From positions 3,658,001 through 3,722,000 of the forward strand of contig NZ_CP177163.1 of the NCBI RefSeq assembly GCF_046736075.1: DNA of 64,000 nucleotides. Reading direction: 5' to 3'. The notes beneath the pieces were generated by a model. The model was not told where the DNA came from, ran no database searches, and saw only the letters and a list, made by a program, of their open reading frames with translations. The DNA comes from Stenotrophomonas sp046736075. GTDB taxonomy: Bacteria > Pseudomonadota > Gammaproteobacteria > Xanthomonadales > Xanthomonadaceae. Position 1 is the first letter of the stretch. Each line of letters starts with the position of its first letter. Made by a program: the position numbers and the translations under genes. Below, piece by piece: positions 8,073 through 17,671 of the stretch.

Positions 8073-9689
8073 ATGTTCAAGCGGAACGCGTTGAAGTGGG
8101 GCGTGCTGGCCCTGGCCCTGGCGCTGAGTGGCGGTGTCGGCGCGCAGGCAAAGGAACCGGTGGACCTGGACATGGTCAGCCGCATCCGGCAGGAAGCGTT
8201 CCACCGCTCGCAGGTGATGGCGACCTTCAGCCACCTGACCGAACAGATCGGCCCGCGCCTGACCAACTCCCCGGCGATGTCCGAAGCCAATGCCTGGACC
8301 CGCAGCCAGTTCACGGCCTGGGGCCTGCAGAACGTGCACGATGAAGCGTTCGATGCGTTCGGCCGTGGCTGGGAGTTCAGCAACGCCAACGTCGAGATGC
8401 TCAGCCCGCGCGTGACCCCGTTGTATGCGCTGCCCAAGGCGTGGACGCCCGGCACGCGTGGCCCGGTGGAAGGCGAGGTGATCAAGGTCGACATCAAGAA
8501 GCTCGCCGACCTCGACCAGTACAAGGGCAAGCTGGCCGGCAAAATCCTGCTGCTCAACGATGCACGCGATTACGCACGCGCCAGCAGCGCCGACTCGCAC
8601 CGCCATGACGAGGCCGGCCTGGCCGAGCTGCAGGTGTTCGCGGTGCCCAAGGACGTGGCCGACGCCAAGGCCGACCGTGCCAAGAAGGCCAAGGAATACG
8701 TGGAGAGGCAGGCGCTGACCCGTGCCACCAATGCGTTCTTCGCAGAACAGGGCGTGCTGGCCACCATCAGCATCAGCGGCTGGGACAACGGCATCATCCG
8801 CGTCGGCGGCGGTGGATCGCGCAAGGCCGGCGAACCGGTCGGCGTCCCCGAACTGGCGATGATGGCCGAACACTACAACCAGCTGGTACGCGCACTGGAC
8901 CACAAGCAGCCGGTGAAGCTGCGCGTGGACGTGCAGGCGCGTTTCACCGACGAGACCGACCAGCCCGGCTACAACACGCTGGCCGAGATCCGCGGCAGCA
9001 GCAAGGCCGACGAGATCGTGATGCTCGGCGCGCACATGGATTCGTGGCATACCGGGACCGGCGCGGCCGACAACGCGGCCGGCGTGGCCGTGATGATGGA
9101 AGCCATGCGCATCCTCAAGGCGGTGGGCGCCAAGCCCAAGCGCACCATCCGCGTCGCCCTGTGGAGCGGTGAGGAGCAGGGGCTGGTCGGGTCGCAGGAC
9201 TACGTGTCGCGGCACCTGGCCCGCTACCCGGAGCCGACCGACCCGCAGCAGCTGGCGCTGCCGGCATCGATGCGCGAGCCCACCGGTGCGCTGCAGCGCC
9301 AGCGCGATTACGACCGGTTCTCGGCGTACTTCAACATGGACAACGGCTCGGGCCGCTTCCGTGGCATCTACGCGCAGGAGAACCTGGCCGCCGTCCCGAT
9401 CTTCGAGGCATGGCTGGCGCCGTTCCACGATGTCGGCGCGACCACCGTGGCCACGCGCAACACCGGCAGCACCGATCACATCGCCTTCGACCGCGTGGGC
9501 CTGCCCGGCTTCCAGTTCATCCAGGATCGCCTGGACTACTTCAGCAACGTGCACCACAGCAACCTGGACACCTGGGACCACGCCGAGCCGGAAGACCTCA
9601 AGCAGGCTGCGGCCATCGTGGCGTCCTTCGTCTACCACGCCGCGATGCGCGACGAGAAGCTGCCGCGCAAGCCCCTGCTGGCCCCCTGA
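8073..9689 (+). CDS. Secreted M20/M28-family metallopeptidase with PA domain
   Basis: Probable periplasmic or secreted aminopeptidase of 538 residues. An N-terminal signal peptide (FKRNALKWGVLALALALSGGVGAQA) precedes the mature protein. A protease-associated insertion lies roughly at residues 120-280. The di-zinc catalytic domain shows HMDSW and DNAAGVAVMME, the general-base WSGEEQGL, the Asp in FNMDNGSG and the His in GSTDHIAFD, so all expected metal ligands are present. The ATG at 8073 is chosen because it opens the signal peptide; a TTG at 8061 is possible. Substrate unknown. Confidence 0.9.
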   Translation: MFKRNALKWGVLALALALSGGVGAQAKEPVDLDMVSRIRQEAFHRSQVMATFSHLTEQIGPRLTNSPAMSEANAWTRSQFTAWGLQNVHDEAFDAFGRGWEFSNANVEMLSPRVTPLYALPKAWTPGTRGPVEGEVIKVDIKKLADLDQYKGKLAGKILLLNDARDYARASSADSHRHDEAGLAELQVFAVPKDVADAKADRAKKAKEYVERQALTRATNAFFAEQGVLATISISGWDNGIIRVGGGGSRKAGEPVGVPELAMMAEHYNQLVRALDHKQPVKLRVDVQARFTDETDQPGYNTLAEIRGSSKADEIVMLGAHMDSWHTGTGAADNAAGVAVMMEAMRILKAVGAKPKRTIRVALWSGEEQGLVGSQDYVSRHLARYPEPTDPQQLALPASMREPTGALQRQRDYDRFSAYFNMDNGSGRFRGIYAQENLAAVPIFEAWLAPFHDVGATTVATRNTGSTDHIAFDRVGLPGFQFIQDRLDYFSNVHHSNLDTWDHAEPEDLKQAAAIVASFVYHAAMRDEKLPRKPLLAP

Positions 9690-9707
9690 TCCGGCGCCGC
9701 CGGCTCC

Positions 9708-10337
9708 TCATGGCGACGCGGCGGTGCCACCCGGCACCGCCGCGCGCGCCAGGGCCAGGCGGAACTGGCGCGAGCCGGTGTCGGAGGGGGTGGGCAGTTC
9801 ATGTACATGCACGGCCTGCAACGGCGCGCGTCCTTCCTGCTCGATCGCCATCAACTGCCGTGCGAGCAGGTCCTGGGTCCGGTGCGGCCCGGACAGGCCG
9901 GCCAGGCACAAGGAGGTGTCGCAGGCCAGGCTGTGCAGCGACAGCGGCGGCAGCAGGGTGGCGAAGTAGCTGTCCAGCCCGTGGTGGAGCTGCATCACGG
10001 CACGGCGCTCGGCTCCCTCGGACAACCGTTGCCAATCGTCCACGACGGCATGGAACGCAGTGTCATCGGACAGAAGCCCGCCCAGCGCACGCAGAGGGGT
10101 ATCGACCTGGCCGGGCGGCCCGCTTGTCACGCGGGACTGCAGCGGCGGTTCCAGCACACGGGCGATCCGCGGACCCAGACGGGCCGCTTCCACCCGCGGC
10201 ATCACCGGGCCAGGCGGGGCAGGGACCTCCGGCCAGTTCACCACGGCCATCACCACCACGCCCAACGCCAGTACCAGCGCGCTGGCGGGTGCGGCCACAT
10301 GCAGGGCGGATGCGCGGGTTGGGGCGGGGTGATGCAT
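9708..10337 (-). CDS. Hypothetical membrane-anchored protein
   Basis: A 209-residue protein with one membrane segment near residues 12-35 (ASALVLALGVVVMAVVNW) and a proline-rich stretch after it, so most of the chain is probably periplasmic. The remaining domain has two cysteines in LACDTSLCLAGL that could form a disulfide. GGAGG lies five bases before the ATG at 10337. It is convergent with the M28 peptidase (18 bases apart) and divergent from gltX. I do not recognise the family. Confidence 0.6.
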   Translation of the reverse strand: MHHPAPTRASALHVAAPASALVLALGVVVMAVVNWPEVPAPPGPVMPRVEAARLGPRIARVLEPPLQSRVTSGPPGQVDTPLRALGGLLSDDTAFHAVVDDWQRLSEGAERRAVMQLHHGLDSYFATLLPPLSLHSLACDTSLCLAGLSGPHRTQDLLARQLMAIEQEGRAPLQAVHVHELPTPSDTGSRQFRLALARAAVPGGTAASP

Positions 10338-10492
10338 GGGAACCTCCGGCAGTGCGGGATGCAGGGCAGCAGCTGCCACCGCAGTTCCATGAAAACAGGG
10401 CAGGCGCCGGAAATCTTTAGGAATCGGCCGGTTTTCGCATGTGCGGCCGCAGGCAGGTAAAATTGCCGGGATCCCCGTTCCCCGAGCCCTCC

Positions 10493-11896
10493 ATGATCTG
10501 CCGCACCCGCTTTGCCCCCAGTCCCACCGGTTACCTGCATATCGGTGGTGCCCGCACCGCGTTGTACTGCTGGCTGGAGGCCCGTCACCGCGGCGGCGAA
10601 TTCGTGCTGCGCATCGAGGACACCGACCGCGAGCGCAGCACCCAGGGCGCGATCGACGCGATCCTGGAGGCGATGGAGTGGCTGGGCCTGGGCTACGACG
10701 AAGGCCCGATCTACCAGACCCAGCGCGTGGCCCGGTACCTGGAAGTGGCCGAGCAGCTGGTCGCCGACGGCAAGGCCTACTACGCCTACGAAACCCGCGA
10801 AGAGCTGGATGCGATGCGCGAAGCGGCGATGGCCCGCCAGGAGAAGCCGCGTTACAACGGCGCCGCGCGTGAGCTGGGCCTGCCGTACCGCGATGACCCC
10901 AACCGCGTGATCCGCTTCAAGAATCCGCTCGAGGGCACGGTGGTGTTCGATGACCTGATCAAGGGCCGCATCGAGATCGCCAACAGCGAGCTGGACGACA
11001 TGGTGATCTTCCGTCCGGACGGTTTCCCCACCTACAACTTCGCGGTGGTGGTGGACGACTGGGACATGCGCATCAGCGAGGTCATCCGCGGCGACGACCA
11101 CATCAACAACACCCCGCGCCAGATCAATCTGTACGAAGGCATCGGCGCGCCGGTACCGAAGTTCGGCCATATGCCGATGATCCTGGATGAGCAGGGCGCC
11201 AAGCTGTCCAAGCGCACCGGCGCGGCCGACGTCATGCAGTACAAGGATGCCGGCTACCTGCCCGACGCGCTGCTGAGCTATCTGGCCCGGTTGGGCTGGT
11301 CGCACGGTGACCAGGAGCTGTTCACCCGCCAGGAGCTGATCGACCTGTTCGATGTGACCCACTGCAACTCCAAGGCCGCGCGCCTGGACATGGCCAAGCT
11401 GGGCTGGGTCAACCAGCACTTCCTGAAGACCGTGGACCCGGCCGACATCGCACCGCACCTGGTCTACCAGCTGAACAGGCTGGGCCTGGATCTGGCCGCC
11501 GGCCCGGCCCCGGCCGACGTGGTGGTGGCCCTGCGCGACCGCGTGCAGACGCTGAAGGAAATGGCCGAAAAGGCCGTGGTCTGGTACCAGCCGTTGACCG
11601 ATTACGACGACGCGGCGGTGGCCAAGCACTTCAAGCCGGGCGCGGAACTGCCGCTGGGCAAGGCCCGCGAGCTGCTCGCCGCTGCCGGCGAATGGACGGT
11701 CGACAGCGTGTCGGCTGCCCTGCACGAGGTGGCCACCGCGCTGGAGATCGGCATGGGCAAGGTCGCCCAGCCCCTCCGTGTGGCCATTACCGGCACCCAG
11801 GTCAGTCCCGACATTTCCCAGACCGTGTTCCTGGCCGGGCGTGAAGAAGCCTTGAAACGCATCGACGTCGCACTCACTAAAGTACCGACGGCCTGA
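10493..11896 (+). CDS. gltX: Glutamyl-tRNA synthetase
   Basis: Class I aminoacyl-tRNA synthetase that charges tRNA-Glu, 467 residues. The start MICRTRFAPSPTGYLHIGGA carries the HIGH-type motif (HIGG), and KLSKRTGA is the KMSKS loop. The C-terminal anticodon-binding domain ends at residue 467, normal for the bacterial enzyme. The frame extends upstream, but the conserved N-terminus fixes the ATG at 10493. zur follows 16 bases downstream and may be partly co-transcribed. Confidence 0.97.
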   Translation: MICRTRFAPSPTGYLHIGGARTALYCWLEARHRGGEFVLRIEDTDRERSTQGAIDAILEAMEWLGLGYDEGPIYQTQRVARYLEVAEQLVADGKAYYAYETREELDAMREAAMARQEKPRYNGAARELGLPYRDDPNRVIRFKNPLEGTVVFDDLIKGRIEIANSELDDMVIFRPDGFPTYNFAVVVDDWDMRISEVIRGDDHINNTPRQINLYEGIGAPVPKFGHMPMILDEQGAKLSKRTGAADVMQYKDAGYLPDALLSYLARLGWSHGDQELFTRQELIDLFDVTHCNSKAARLDMAKLGWVNQHFLKTVDPADIAPHLVYQLNRLGLDLAAGPAPADVVVALRDRVQTLKEMAEKAVVWYQPLTDYDDAAVAKHFKPGAELPLGKARELLAAAGEWTVDSVSAALHEVATALEIGMGKVAQPLRVAITGTQVSPDISQTVFLAGREEALKRIDVALTKVPTA

Positions 11897-11912
11897 TAAC
11901 CGGAGACCGCGC

Positions 11913-12398
11913 ATGCCTGCCAAGACCGCTTGTACCGCCCCGCACCACCATGTTCACGATGCCTCGGATTTCGTGAAGGTGGTCGAACGCGTGTGCATCG
12001 AGCGCGGGCTGCGCCTGACGCCCATCCGCGCCAACGTGCTGCGCCTGATCGCCGAGGCCGGCAAGCCGGTCAAGGCCTACGAGCTGCTGGAGTGGGTGCG
12101 CAACGGCAAGGGCGTGGGCGCAGATGCCCCGCCCACCGTGTACCGCGCGCTGGATTTCCTGATGGCCAACGGGTTCGTGCACAAGCTCGAATCGGTCAAC
12201 GCGTTCGTGGCCTGCCACCACCCGAGCAGCGCGCAGCACTCGGTGCCGTTCCTGATCTGCAACAGCTGCCACAGCGCGGTGGAGCTGGAAGACCGCGAGA
12301 TCGTCAGCCAGCTCGAAAAGCGCGCCAAGGAACTGGGTTTCCAGCCGCAGGCACAGACCCTGGAAGTACACGGCCTCTGCGCGCGCTGCGCGGGGTAA
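11913..12398 (+). CDS. zur: Fur-family zinc uptake repressor Zur
   Basis: Zinc-sensing repressor of 161 residues. The N-terminal winged helix contains RGLRLTPIRANVLRLI and PPTVYRALDFL. The dimerisation half has the His-containing ACHH segment, CNSC and the terminal CARC, so the two Cys-X2-Cys pairs of the structural zinc site are present. The long, Glu-poor N-terminal half and this cysteine layout fit Zur better than Fur. GGAGA precedes the ATG. Two Zur-box-like sites lie about 8 kb away, between the TonB receptor and MerC genes, which supports the assignment. Confidence 0.92.
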   Translation: MPAKTACTAPHHHVHDASDFVKVVERVCIERGLRLTPIRANVLRLIAEAGKPVKAYELLEWVRNGKGVGADAPPTVYRALDFLMANGFVHKLESVNAFVACHHPSSAQHSVPFLICNSCHSAVELEDREIVSQLEKRAKELGFQPQAQTLEVHGLCARCAG

Positions 12399-12422
12399 CC
12401 CCACCCCCGCTGTGACGGGGCA

Positions 12423-13628
12423 TCAGTCCAGCAGGCGCGTATCCTGCGTCGCCGCCCCGGCATCGGCCGTCTCCACCCGCACCACCACCGACATGCCCGG
12501 GCGCAGCCGCTTGGCCAGCGGCTGGTCGGGGTCGATGGCGATCCGGATCGGCAGGCGCTGCACCACCTTGGTGAAGTTGCCGCTGGCGTTGTCCGGCCGC
12601 AGCACGCTGAATTCCGAGCCGGTGGCCGGGGCGATCTGTTCGATATGGCCGTGCAGGCGCTGGCCATCGAAGGCATCCACCGAGAACGTGGCCGCTTGGC
12701 CGATGCGCATCTTCCAGGTCTGGCCTTCCTTGAAGTTGGCCACCACCCACAGCGTATCGGGCACCAGGAACAGCAGCTGCGAACCGGCGGTAACGTACTG
12801 GCCGAGGCGGACGGAGGCTTCGCTGATCTGCCCGTCACGCGGCGCATGGATGACGGTGTTGGCCAGGTCGATGCGGGCCAGTTCGAGCTGTGCCTGCGCG
12901 GTTTCCACCCGTGCCTCCAGCCCCTTGCGGGCGACCTGGGTGGAGGTCAGGGTTTCCTCGGCGATGCGGATCTGCGCCTGCGACTGCAGCACCGCCGACT
13001 GCGCGGACTGCGCGCCGGTACGGAACTTGTCGCGGTCGTTGAGGGCGACCAGTTGCTGCGCCGCCAGCTCCTCATAGCGCTTGAGCTCGTTGCGCGAGCG
13101 CGACAGCTCGCTCTGGCCGGCGGCCAGATTGGCCTGCGCGGCGGCGATCTGCGCGCGGTTCTGCGCCTGGGTCTGGTCGGAATTGGCCAGCGCGGCGCGC
13201 GCGCTGTCCAGGTCGGCCTGGGCCTGGGCCACTTTCTCTTTGTAGATGCGGTCGTCGATGCGCACCAGCGCATCACCCTTGCGCACGTACTGGAAGTCCT
13301 TGACCAGCACCTCGGTGACATAGCCGCTGACCTGCGGGGCCAGTACCGTGATCTGGCCGCGCACGTAGGCGTTGTCGGTACTGACCCGCGTGCTGTCGAA
13401 CGGCCACAGCGACCACGCGCGCAGGATCAGTGCGATGCCGAGCAGGGCGATCACGATCATGATCACCACGCTGCGCGTGCTGGGCTTGAGGTACTTGGGC
13501 ACGCCCGACGGCGCTGCCGCGGCAGGAGGGGCACTGCTGGCCGGCGCCGCATCGGTTGGCGGGGCCGGATTCACGTTCTCAGGCGCGCTGTCGTCGCGTG
13601 GCGGGGGAGTGGGCATGTCGGGACTCAT
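12423..13628 (-). CDS. HlyD/EmrA-family membrane fusion protein of an efflux pump
   Basis: Periplasmic adaptor of a tripartite drug exporter, 401 residues. A Pro/Ala-rich cytoplasmic tail is followed by a membrane anchor near residues 50-70 (VVIMIVIALLGIALILRAW). The biotinyl-lipoyl half is TDNAYVRGQITVLAPQVSGYV, then comes a long alpha-helical hairpin rich in Ala and Gln, and a beta-barrel with LRPGMSVVVRVE. Its ATG overlaps the stop of the permease gene by four bases (ATGA), so the two are translationally coupled. No outer-membrane component lies nearby, so the pump must borrow a TolC-like partner. Confidence 0.9.
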   Translation of the reverse strand: MSPDMPTPPPRDDSAPENVNPAPPTDAAPASSAPPAAAAPSGVPKYLKPSTRSVVIMIVIALLGIALILRAWSLWPFDSTRVSTDNAYVRGQITVLAPQVSGYVTEVLVKDFQYVRKGDALVRIDDRIYKEKVAQAQADLDSARAALANSDQTQAQNRAQIAAAQANLAAGQSELSRSRNELKRYEELAAQQLVALNDRDKFRTGAQSAQSAVLQSQAQIRIAEETLTSTQVARKGLEARVETAQAQLELARIDLANTVIHAPRDGQISEASVRLGQYVTAGSQLLFLVPDTLWVVANFKEGQTWKMRIGQAATFSVDAFDGQRLHGHIEQIAPATGSEFSVLRPDNASGNFTKVVQRLPIRIAIDPDQPLAKRLRPGMSVVVRVETADAGAATQDTRLLD

Positions 13629-15307
13629 CGGGTGGCGGCCGGCGGGGATGCCGGGGCGGTCGGCGAAACAGGGGGGTGATGGCGCTTGCGCCATTGCTTG
13701 AGCAGGGCGGTGCGCACCGAGAGCAGCAGCAACCAGCCGAGGAAGCTCAATGCCACGGTGCCGCTGAGGGTGAATACATCGTTGAACGCGCGCACGTTGG
13801 CTTCGCGGCGGGTGGTCAACGCCAACTGCGCGGTGCCCTGCGCGCTGCGCTGCACCGGGTCGGCGATCATGCCGGCGTACAGCTGTTGCTGCTGCTTCAG
13901 GCGCTGCGCCACCACCCCGTCAGCGGGATCGAGCTGGCTGACCAGCGCGCTGGAATACACCTGCTCGCGGTGCAGCTGGTAGGTGCCCAGCACCGCCGAC
14001 CCGGCCAGACCGCCCAGCGTCTGGGTGATCGAGAGCGTGACCAGGAAGGTGATCATGTGGTCCACGCCCTGTTTCAGTGCCTGGGTGATGCCGAGCATGA
14101 TCAACGGGCCCATGAACATGCCGGCGCCGACCGACGCCAGGAACTGGCTGGCATAGAAGTCGTGCGGGCGGTCCAGGCTGGTCCGGCTCTGGTCGAGGAA
14201 GGCGGCGCTGCCCAGCAGCAGGATCGCCATCAGCAGCTGGGCGATGATCCGCTTGGGGCCGAAGGTCAATGACGCGGCGGCGATGCCGGTGACCACCCCG
14301 GCCAGGATCACCCCGAACAGCGGGCGCATCTGGTCCGGCCCCATGCCGAGCTGGCGCATCAGCCCGACCACGCCGTAGGACTGCTCGGTGGTCAGGAAGC
14401 GGATCAGGAACGCGCCGACGATGAAGTGCAGCACCGGCAGGCTGGCCAGCCAGCGGGTCTGCAGCAGCGGGTTGCGCCGGTAGTGTTCGATGATGAAGGC
14501 GGTGGTGGCCAGGGCGATCGCAGCCACCAGCGCCCAGCCCAGCCAGGGGGTGTCGAACCACCAGCGCGTATAGCCCTGTGCGAGGACCACCACCAGCAGG
14601 CCCACCGCCGGCGCGAGCAGGGCGAAGGTCAGGAAGTCCAACGGCTCGAACGCCTTGATCTGCACGCCCGGTGGCAGCTTGAGCACCACCACGGCGGCGA
14701 ATGCGCAGAGTGCCAGCCCGGCCTCGAACAGGTAGAGGTTGTGCCACTGGCCGGTGTCGACCAGGCCGGGGGAGACCAGCCAGGCGATCGGCACCGCGAG
14801 CTGCGAAATGCCCACGCCGATCACCAGCAGGTTGCCGGTATAGCGGCGCGGCAGCGACTGCAGCATGTACAACGTGCCCAGCGTGCTGCAGGCCGCGCCG
14901 GCGAATCCGCTGGCTGCACGGGTCAGTACCGTGGTCTCGTAGCTGCCGACGAACAGGTGCAGGACCGCCAGTGCGGCGTACAGCCCCAGCCCGATTTCGG
15001 CGAACAGGCGGATGCCGTACTGCTGGCGGAATTTGAAGGCCAGCAGGTTGGCGGTCACATTGACCATCGCATAGGCGGCCACCAGCCAGCTGCCCTGCGC
15101 CGGGGTGAGGCCGAGCTGGCCCTGCATGAAGGGAAGGTTGGCGGTGACCAGCGCATTGCCGAGCCCGCCGGTGATGCCCACCAGCAGCGCCACCAGCGCG
15201 TAGGCCAGGCGCCGGTGCGGCGGATGCCACGGCATGGACGCCGAGCCGGGCAGTGTCGGCTTCTCGTGCTCTTCCCAGTCCGGTACCGGCTTGAGGTACT
15301 GCGGCAT
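13625..15307 (-). CDS. EmrB/QacA-type MFS drug exporter (DHA2, 14 TM)
   Basis: Proton-driven exporter of 560 residues with about 14 predicted membrane helices. The first is VALLVGITGGLGNALVTANLPFM, followed by the MFS segment GSWLVAAYAMVNVTANLL. A large loop before the last helix (residues 440-525) is typical of pumps that work with an EmrA-type adaptor. The start codon shares a base with the TetR stop (TAATG) and its stop overlaps the adaptor start. The substrate cannot be deduced. S. maltophilia EmrCAB is controlled by a MarR regulator, so this TetR-linked unit is probably a different pump. Confidence 0.9.
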   Translation of the reverse strand: MPQYLKPVPDWEEHEKPTLPGSASMPWHPPHRRLAYALVALLVGITGGLGNALVTANLPFMQGQLGLTPAQGSWLVAAYAMVNVTANLLAFKFRQQYGIRLFAEIGLGLYAALAVLHLFVGSYETTVLTRAASGFAGAACSTLGTLYMLQSLPRRYTGNLLVIGVGISQLAVPIAWLVSPGLVDTGQWHNLYLFEAGLALCAFAAVVVLKLPPGVQIKAFEPLDFLTFALLAPAVGLLVVVLAQGYTRWWFDTPWLGWALVAAIALATTAFIIEHYRRNPLLQTRWLASLPVLHFIVGAFLIRFLTTEQSYGVVGLMRQLGMGPDQMRPLFGVILAGVVTGIAAASLTFGPKRIIAQLLMAILLLGSAAFLDQSRTSLDRPHDFYASQFLASVGAGMFMGPLIMLGITQALKQGVDHMITFLVTLSITQTLGGLAGSAVLGTYQLHREQVYSSALVSQLDPADGVVAQRLKQQQQLYAGMIADPVQRSAQGTAQLALTTRREANVRAFNDVFTLSGTVALSFLGWLLLLSVRTALLKQWRKRHHPPVSPTAPASPPAATR

Positions 15308-15873
15308 TACCCCTCCCCGTGATCAGGCCCCCGCAGTCCGCCACGCAGCAACTGCAGGGCGCGCGCGGCCAGCGTGGCGCGTTCTTCCCGGGTCTTGCCG
15401 CGCAGCGCGGCTCCCAGCATGCCCGAGATCAGTGAAATGTCCGTCACGTCGAGGTCGGCGCGGCACAGGCCTGCGGCGATGGCGCGCTGCATCGGTGCGC
15501 GCAGCACGGCGCGGATGGTTTCGCGCGCGGTCTTGATGGTGGGGTCGTCCGGGTCCACCGCACGCCAGTAGTCCGACAGTGCGGGCGACTGCACGATGCG
15601 CGCGGCCATGCCGTCGAGCACCTCGAACAATGCGTCGTCGCGGTCGCCGAGGGTCTGCACCTGGCGCTGGATGCGGGTGACCGTGCGTTGCAGCAGGGCC
15701 TCCACCAGTGCGGTGCGGTCGGGGAAGTTGCGGTACAGCGTGGCGCGCCCGACCTGGGCGCGTTCGACCACCAGGTCCAGCGGGGCGGTCACGCCGTGCT
15801 GCCCGAACACGGCATCGGCGGCATCGAGGATCTGGGCGCGGCGGGCGGCCGCGTCGGCACGTTGGGTAGGCAT
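15307..15873 (-). CDS. TetR-family repressor of the adjacent EmrAB-like pump
   Basis: 188-residue regulator. The N-terminal helix-turn-helix is seen in ILDAADAVFGQHGVTAPLD followed by AQVGRATLYRNFPDR. The C-terminal ligand domain is variable, as usual. It is the first gene of the repressor-permease-adaptor operon, and the stop overlaps the permease start. A perfect 6-4-6 palindrome lies 11 bases upstream of its start, consistent with autorepression. The inducer is unknown. Confidence 0.9.
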   Translation of the reverse strand: MPTQRADAAARRAQILDAADAVFGQHGVTAPLDLVVERAQVGRATLYRNFPDRTALVEALLQRTVTRIQRQVQTLGDRDDALFEVLDGMAARIVQSPALSDYWRAVDPDDPTIKTARETIRAVLRAPMQRAIAAGLCRADLDVTDISLISGMLGAALRGKTREERATLAARALQLLRGGLRGPDHGEG

Positions 15874-15883
15874 GGCCCATGTT

Positions 15884-15899
15884 CGGACAAAGCTGTCCG
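15884..15899. promoter_or_regulatory. Palindromic operator candidate for the TetR regulator
   Basis: CGGACA-AAGC-TGTCCG is a perfect inverted repeat just before the start of the tetR-emrBA operon. Position and symmetry fit autorepression by the TetR protein. Confidence 0.65.
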
Positions 15900-15973
15900 T
15901 TCCGGAAGGGGCGGATGCGGCATCCGGCGCGCGCGCAGGGGGCGCGGCTGGGGTTTGTGCAGGGCAGGTGAAC

Positions 15974-17200
15974 TCAGCGCGATGCCGGCACCGCGTGGCA
16001 GCCGGCGCCCTCGCGGATCGGCAGGTTGATCACCGCCGCTAACGCAGCCAGGCCCATGTCGGCGTACCACATCCACAGGTAGTTGCCGGTGTGCTCCAGT
16101 GCCAGCCCGCCCAGCCATGCGCCAAAGAAGCCGCCGAGCTGGTGCGAGAGCAGGGTCATGCCGAACAGCGTGCCCAGGTAGCGCGGGCCGAACAGCTTGC
16201 CGACCAGACCGGCGGTGGGTGGCACGGTGGCCAGCCAGGTGAAGCCCAGCGCGGCGGAGAAGACGTAGAACGTGGTCGCGGTGGGGGGCGCCAGCAGGTA
16301 CAGGCCGATCATCACCGCACGGCTGGCGTACATCCAGAACAGGAGGTACTTCATGCGGAAGCGCTGGCCCAGCGCGCCAACGATCAGGCTGCCGGCAACA
16401 TTGCACAGCCCGATCAGCGCGATCGAGGCGGAGGCGACGTTCGGCGACAGCCCGCACAGTGCGATCTCGCCGGGCAGGTGGGTGACCAGGAAGGCGATGT
16501 GCACGCCGCAGGTGAAGAAGCCCAGGTGCAGGCACCAGTAGCTGCGGTCGCGCGCGGCGACGCGCAGTTGCGCGCGCAGGCCGCCGTCGTCCGCTGCGGC
16601 GGTCTGTGTGTGGTCGCCGGCACGCCGCCGCAATGGCCAGGCCAGCGGCACGGACAGCAGGGTGATCACGGCCATTGTGGTCATGGCACGCGCCCAGCCG
16701 GCGGTGCCGATGATCCACTGCACCAGCGGAGCGAACACGAACTGGCCGAGCGAACCGCCCGCGTTGATCAGGCCGGCGGCAAAGGAGCGTTTTTCGGCGG
16801 GGAGCCGGTGCGCGGTGGCGCCGATCAGGACGGAAAAGCTGCCGGCACCGGCGCCGGCGGCCATCAGTACGCCGAGTGTGAAGGTCATGCCGAGCGGGCT
16901 GGTGAGCAGCGGCGCCAGCAGCAGGCCGGTGGTGAGCAGCAGGGCGCCGAACACCAGCACCGGCAGCGGGCCGCGCTGGTCGGCAATGGCGCCGAACACC
17001 GGTTGGACGGCGCCCCAGACGAACTGGCCGATGGCCAGGGCGAAGCTGATTTCGACGATGCTCACGCCAGTGCCGCGATGCAGGGGCTCGACGTACAGGC
17101 CGGAGGTCTGGCGCACGCCCATTGTGACCATCAGGATTGCGGAGGCGGCGATCAAGAGGCCCCAATGCATGCCGGGTGTGCGTGGGGTGGAGGCATTCAT
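15974..17200 (-). CDS. MFS transporter (monocarboxylate/oxalate-formate type fold)
   Basis: Twelve-helix major-facilitator permease of 408 residues. The N-terminal motif GVRQTSGLYVEPLHRGTG and the later PPTAGLVGKLFGPRYLGTLFG segment resemble the OFA/MCT branch rather than classic drug exporters. The ATG at 17200 overlaps the marR stop by four bases, so the two are coupled. Direction of transport and substrate are unknown. A MarR partner suggests induction by a small aromatic or anionic compound, which is inference. Confidence 0.88.
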   Translation of the reverse strand: MNASTPRTPGMHWGLLIAASAILMVTMGVRQTSGLYVEPLHRGTGVSIVEISFALAIGQFVWGAVQPVFGAIADQRGPLPVLVFGALLLTTGLLLAPLLTSPLGMTFTLGVLMAAGAGAGSFSVLIGATAHRLPAEKRSFAAGLINAGGSLGQFVFAPLVQWIIGTAGWARAMTTMAVITLLSVPLAWPLRRRAGDHTQTAAADDGGLRAQLRVAARDRSYWCLHLGFFTCGVHIAFLVTHLPGEIALCGLSPNVASASIALIGLCNVAGSLIVGALGQRFRMKYLLFWMYASRAVMIGLYLLAPPTATTFYVFSAALGFTWLATVPPTAGLVGKLFGPRYLGTLFGMTLLSHQLGGFFGAWLGGLALEHTGNYLWMWYADMGLAALAAVINLPIREGAGCHAVPASR

Positions 17201-17631
17201 GTGCGGTCTCCGGCATCCAGGGCGTGGTCGAGGGTGTCCAGCAGGGTGTTGAGGCGGGCGGTTGGTGCGGGGCCGAAGGTGGCCTCGACCTCGTGCTGTG
17301 CACGCTGCCACAGCGGACGGGCGCGGCGCAGGCAGGCCTTGCCGGCCGGGGTGATGGCGATCAGGCGCTGGCGCGCATCCTGGCCGCGCTGTTCCTGCAG
17401 CCAGCCCGCCTGCAGCAGTGGCTTGAGGTTGCGGGTCAGGGTGGTGCGGTCCATGCCCAGCGCTTCGGCGAGATCGCCTAGCAGGCGCGGTTGCGGGGCA
17501 CGGCGCAGGATCGAGTAGGCGTTGAGGCTGAGTCCGGCCGGTGCGAGGTGGGTGTCGTAGATCTGCGAGAGCCGGCGCGCGGCCCGGCGCAGGCGGAAGC
17601 AGGTGCAGGGGCTGGAGTCGGTCGGGTCCAT
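17197..17631 (-). CDS. MarR-family transcriptional regulator
   Basis: 144-residue winged-helix regulator. The recognition helix region is LLGDLAEALGMDRTTLTRNLKPLLQAGWL and the wing is RGQDARQRLIAITPAGK. The N-terminal CTCF segment has two cysteines that could give redox or metal sensitivity. It is the first gene of the marR-MFS pair. A 12-base perfect palindrome sits 41 bases before its ATG. Confidence 0.9.
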   Translation of the reverse strand: MDPTDSSPCTCFRLRRAARRLSQIYDTHLAPAGLSLNAYSILRRAPQPRLLGDLAEALGMDRTTLTRNLKPLLQAGWLQEQRGQDARQRLIAITPAGKACLRRARPLWQRAQHEVEATFGPAPTARLNTLLDTLDHALDAGDRT

Positions 17632-17671
17632 GCGCGCGGGCCGGGTGGGAGGGTGGCAGGGTGGATCATAT

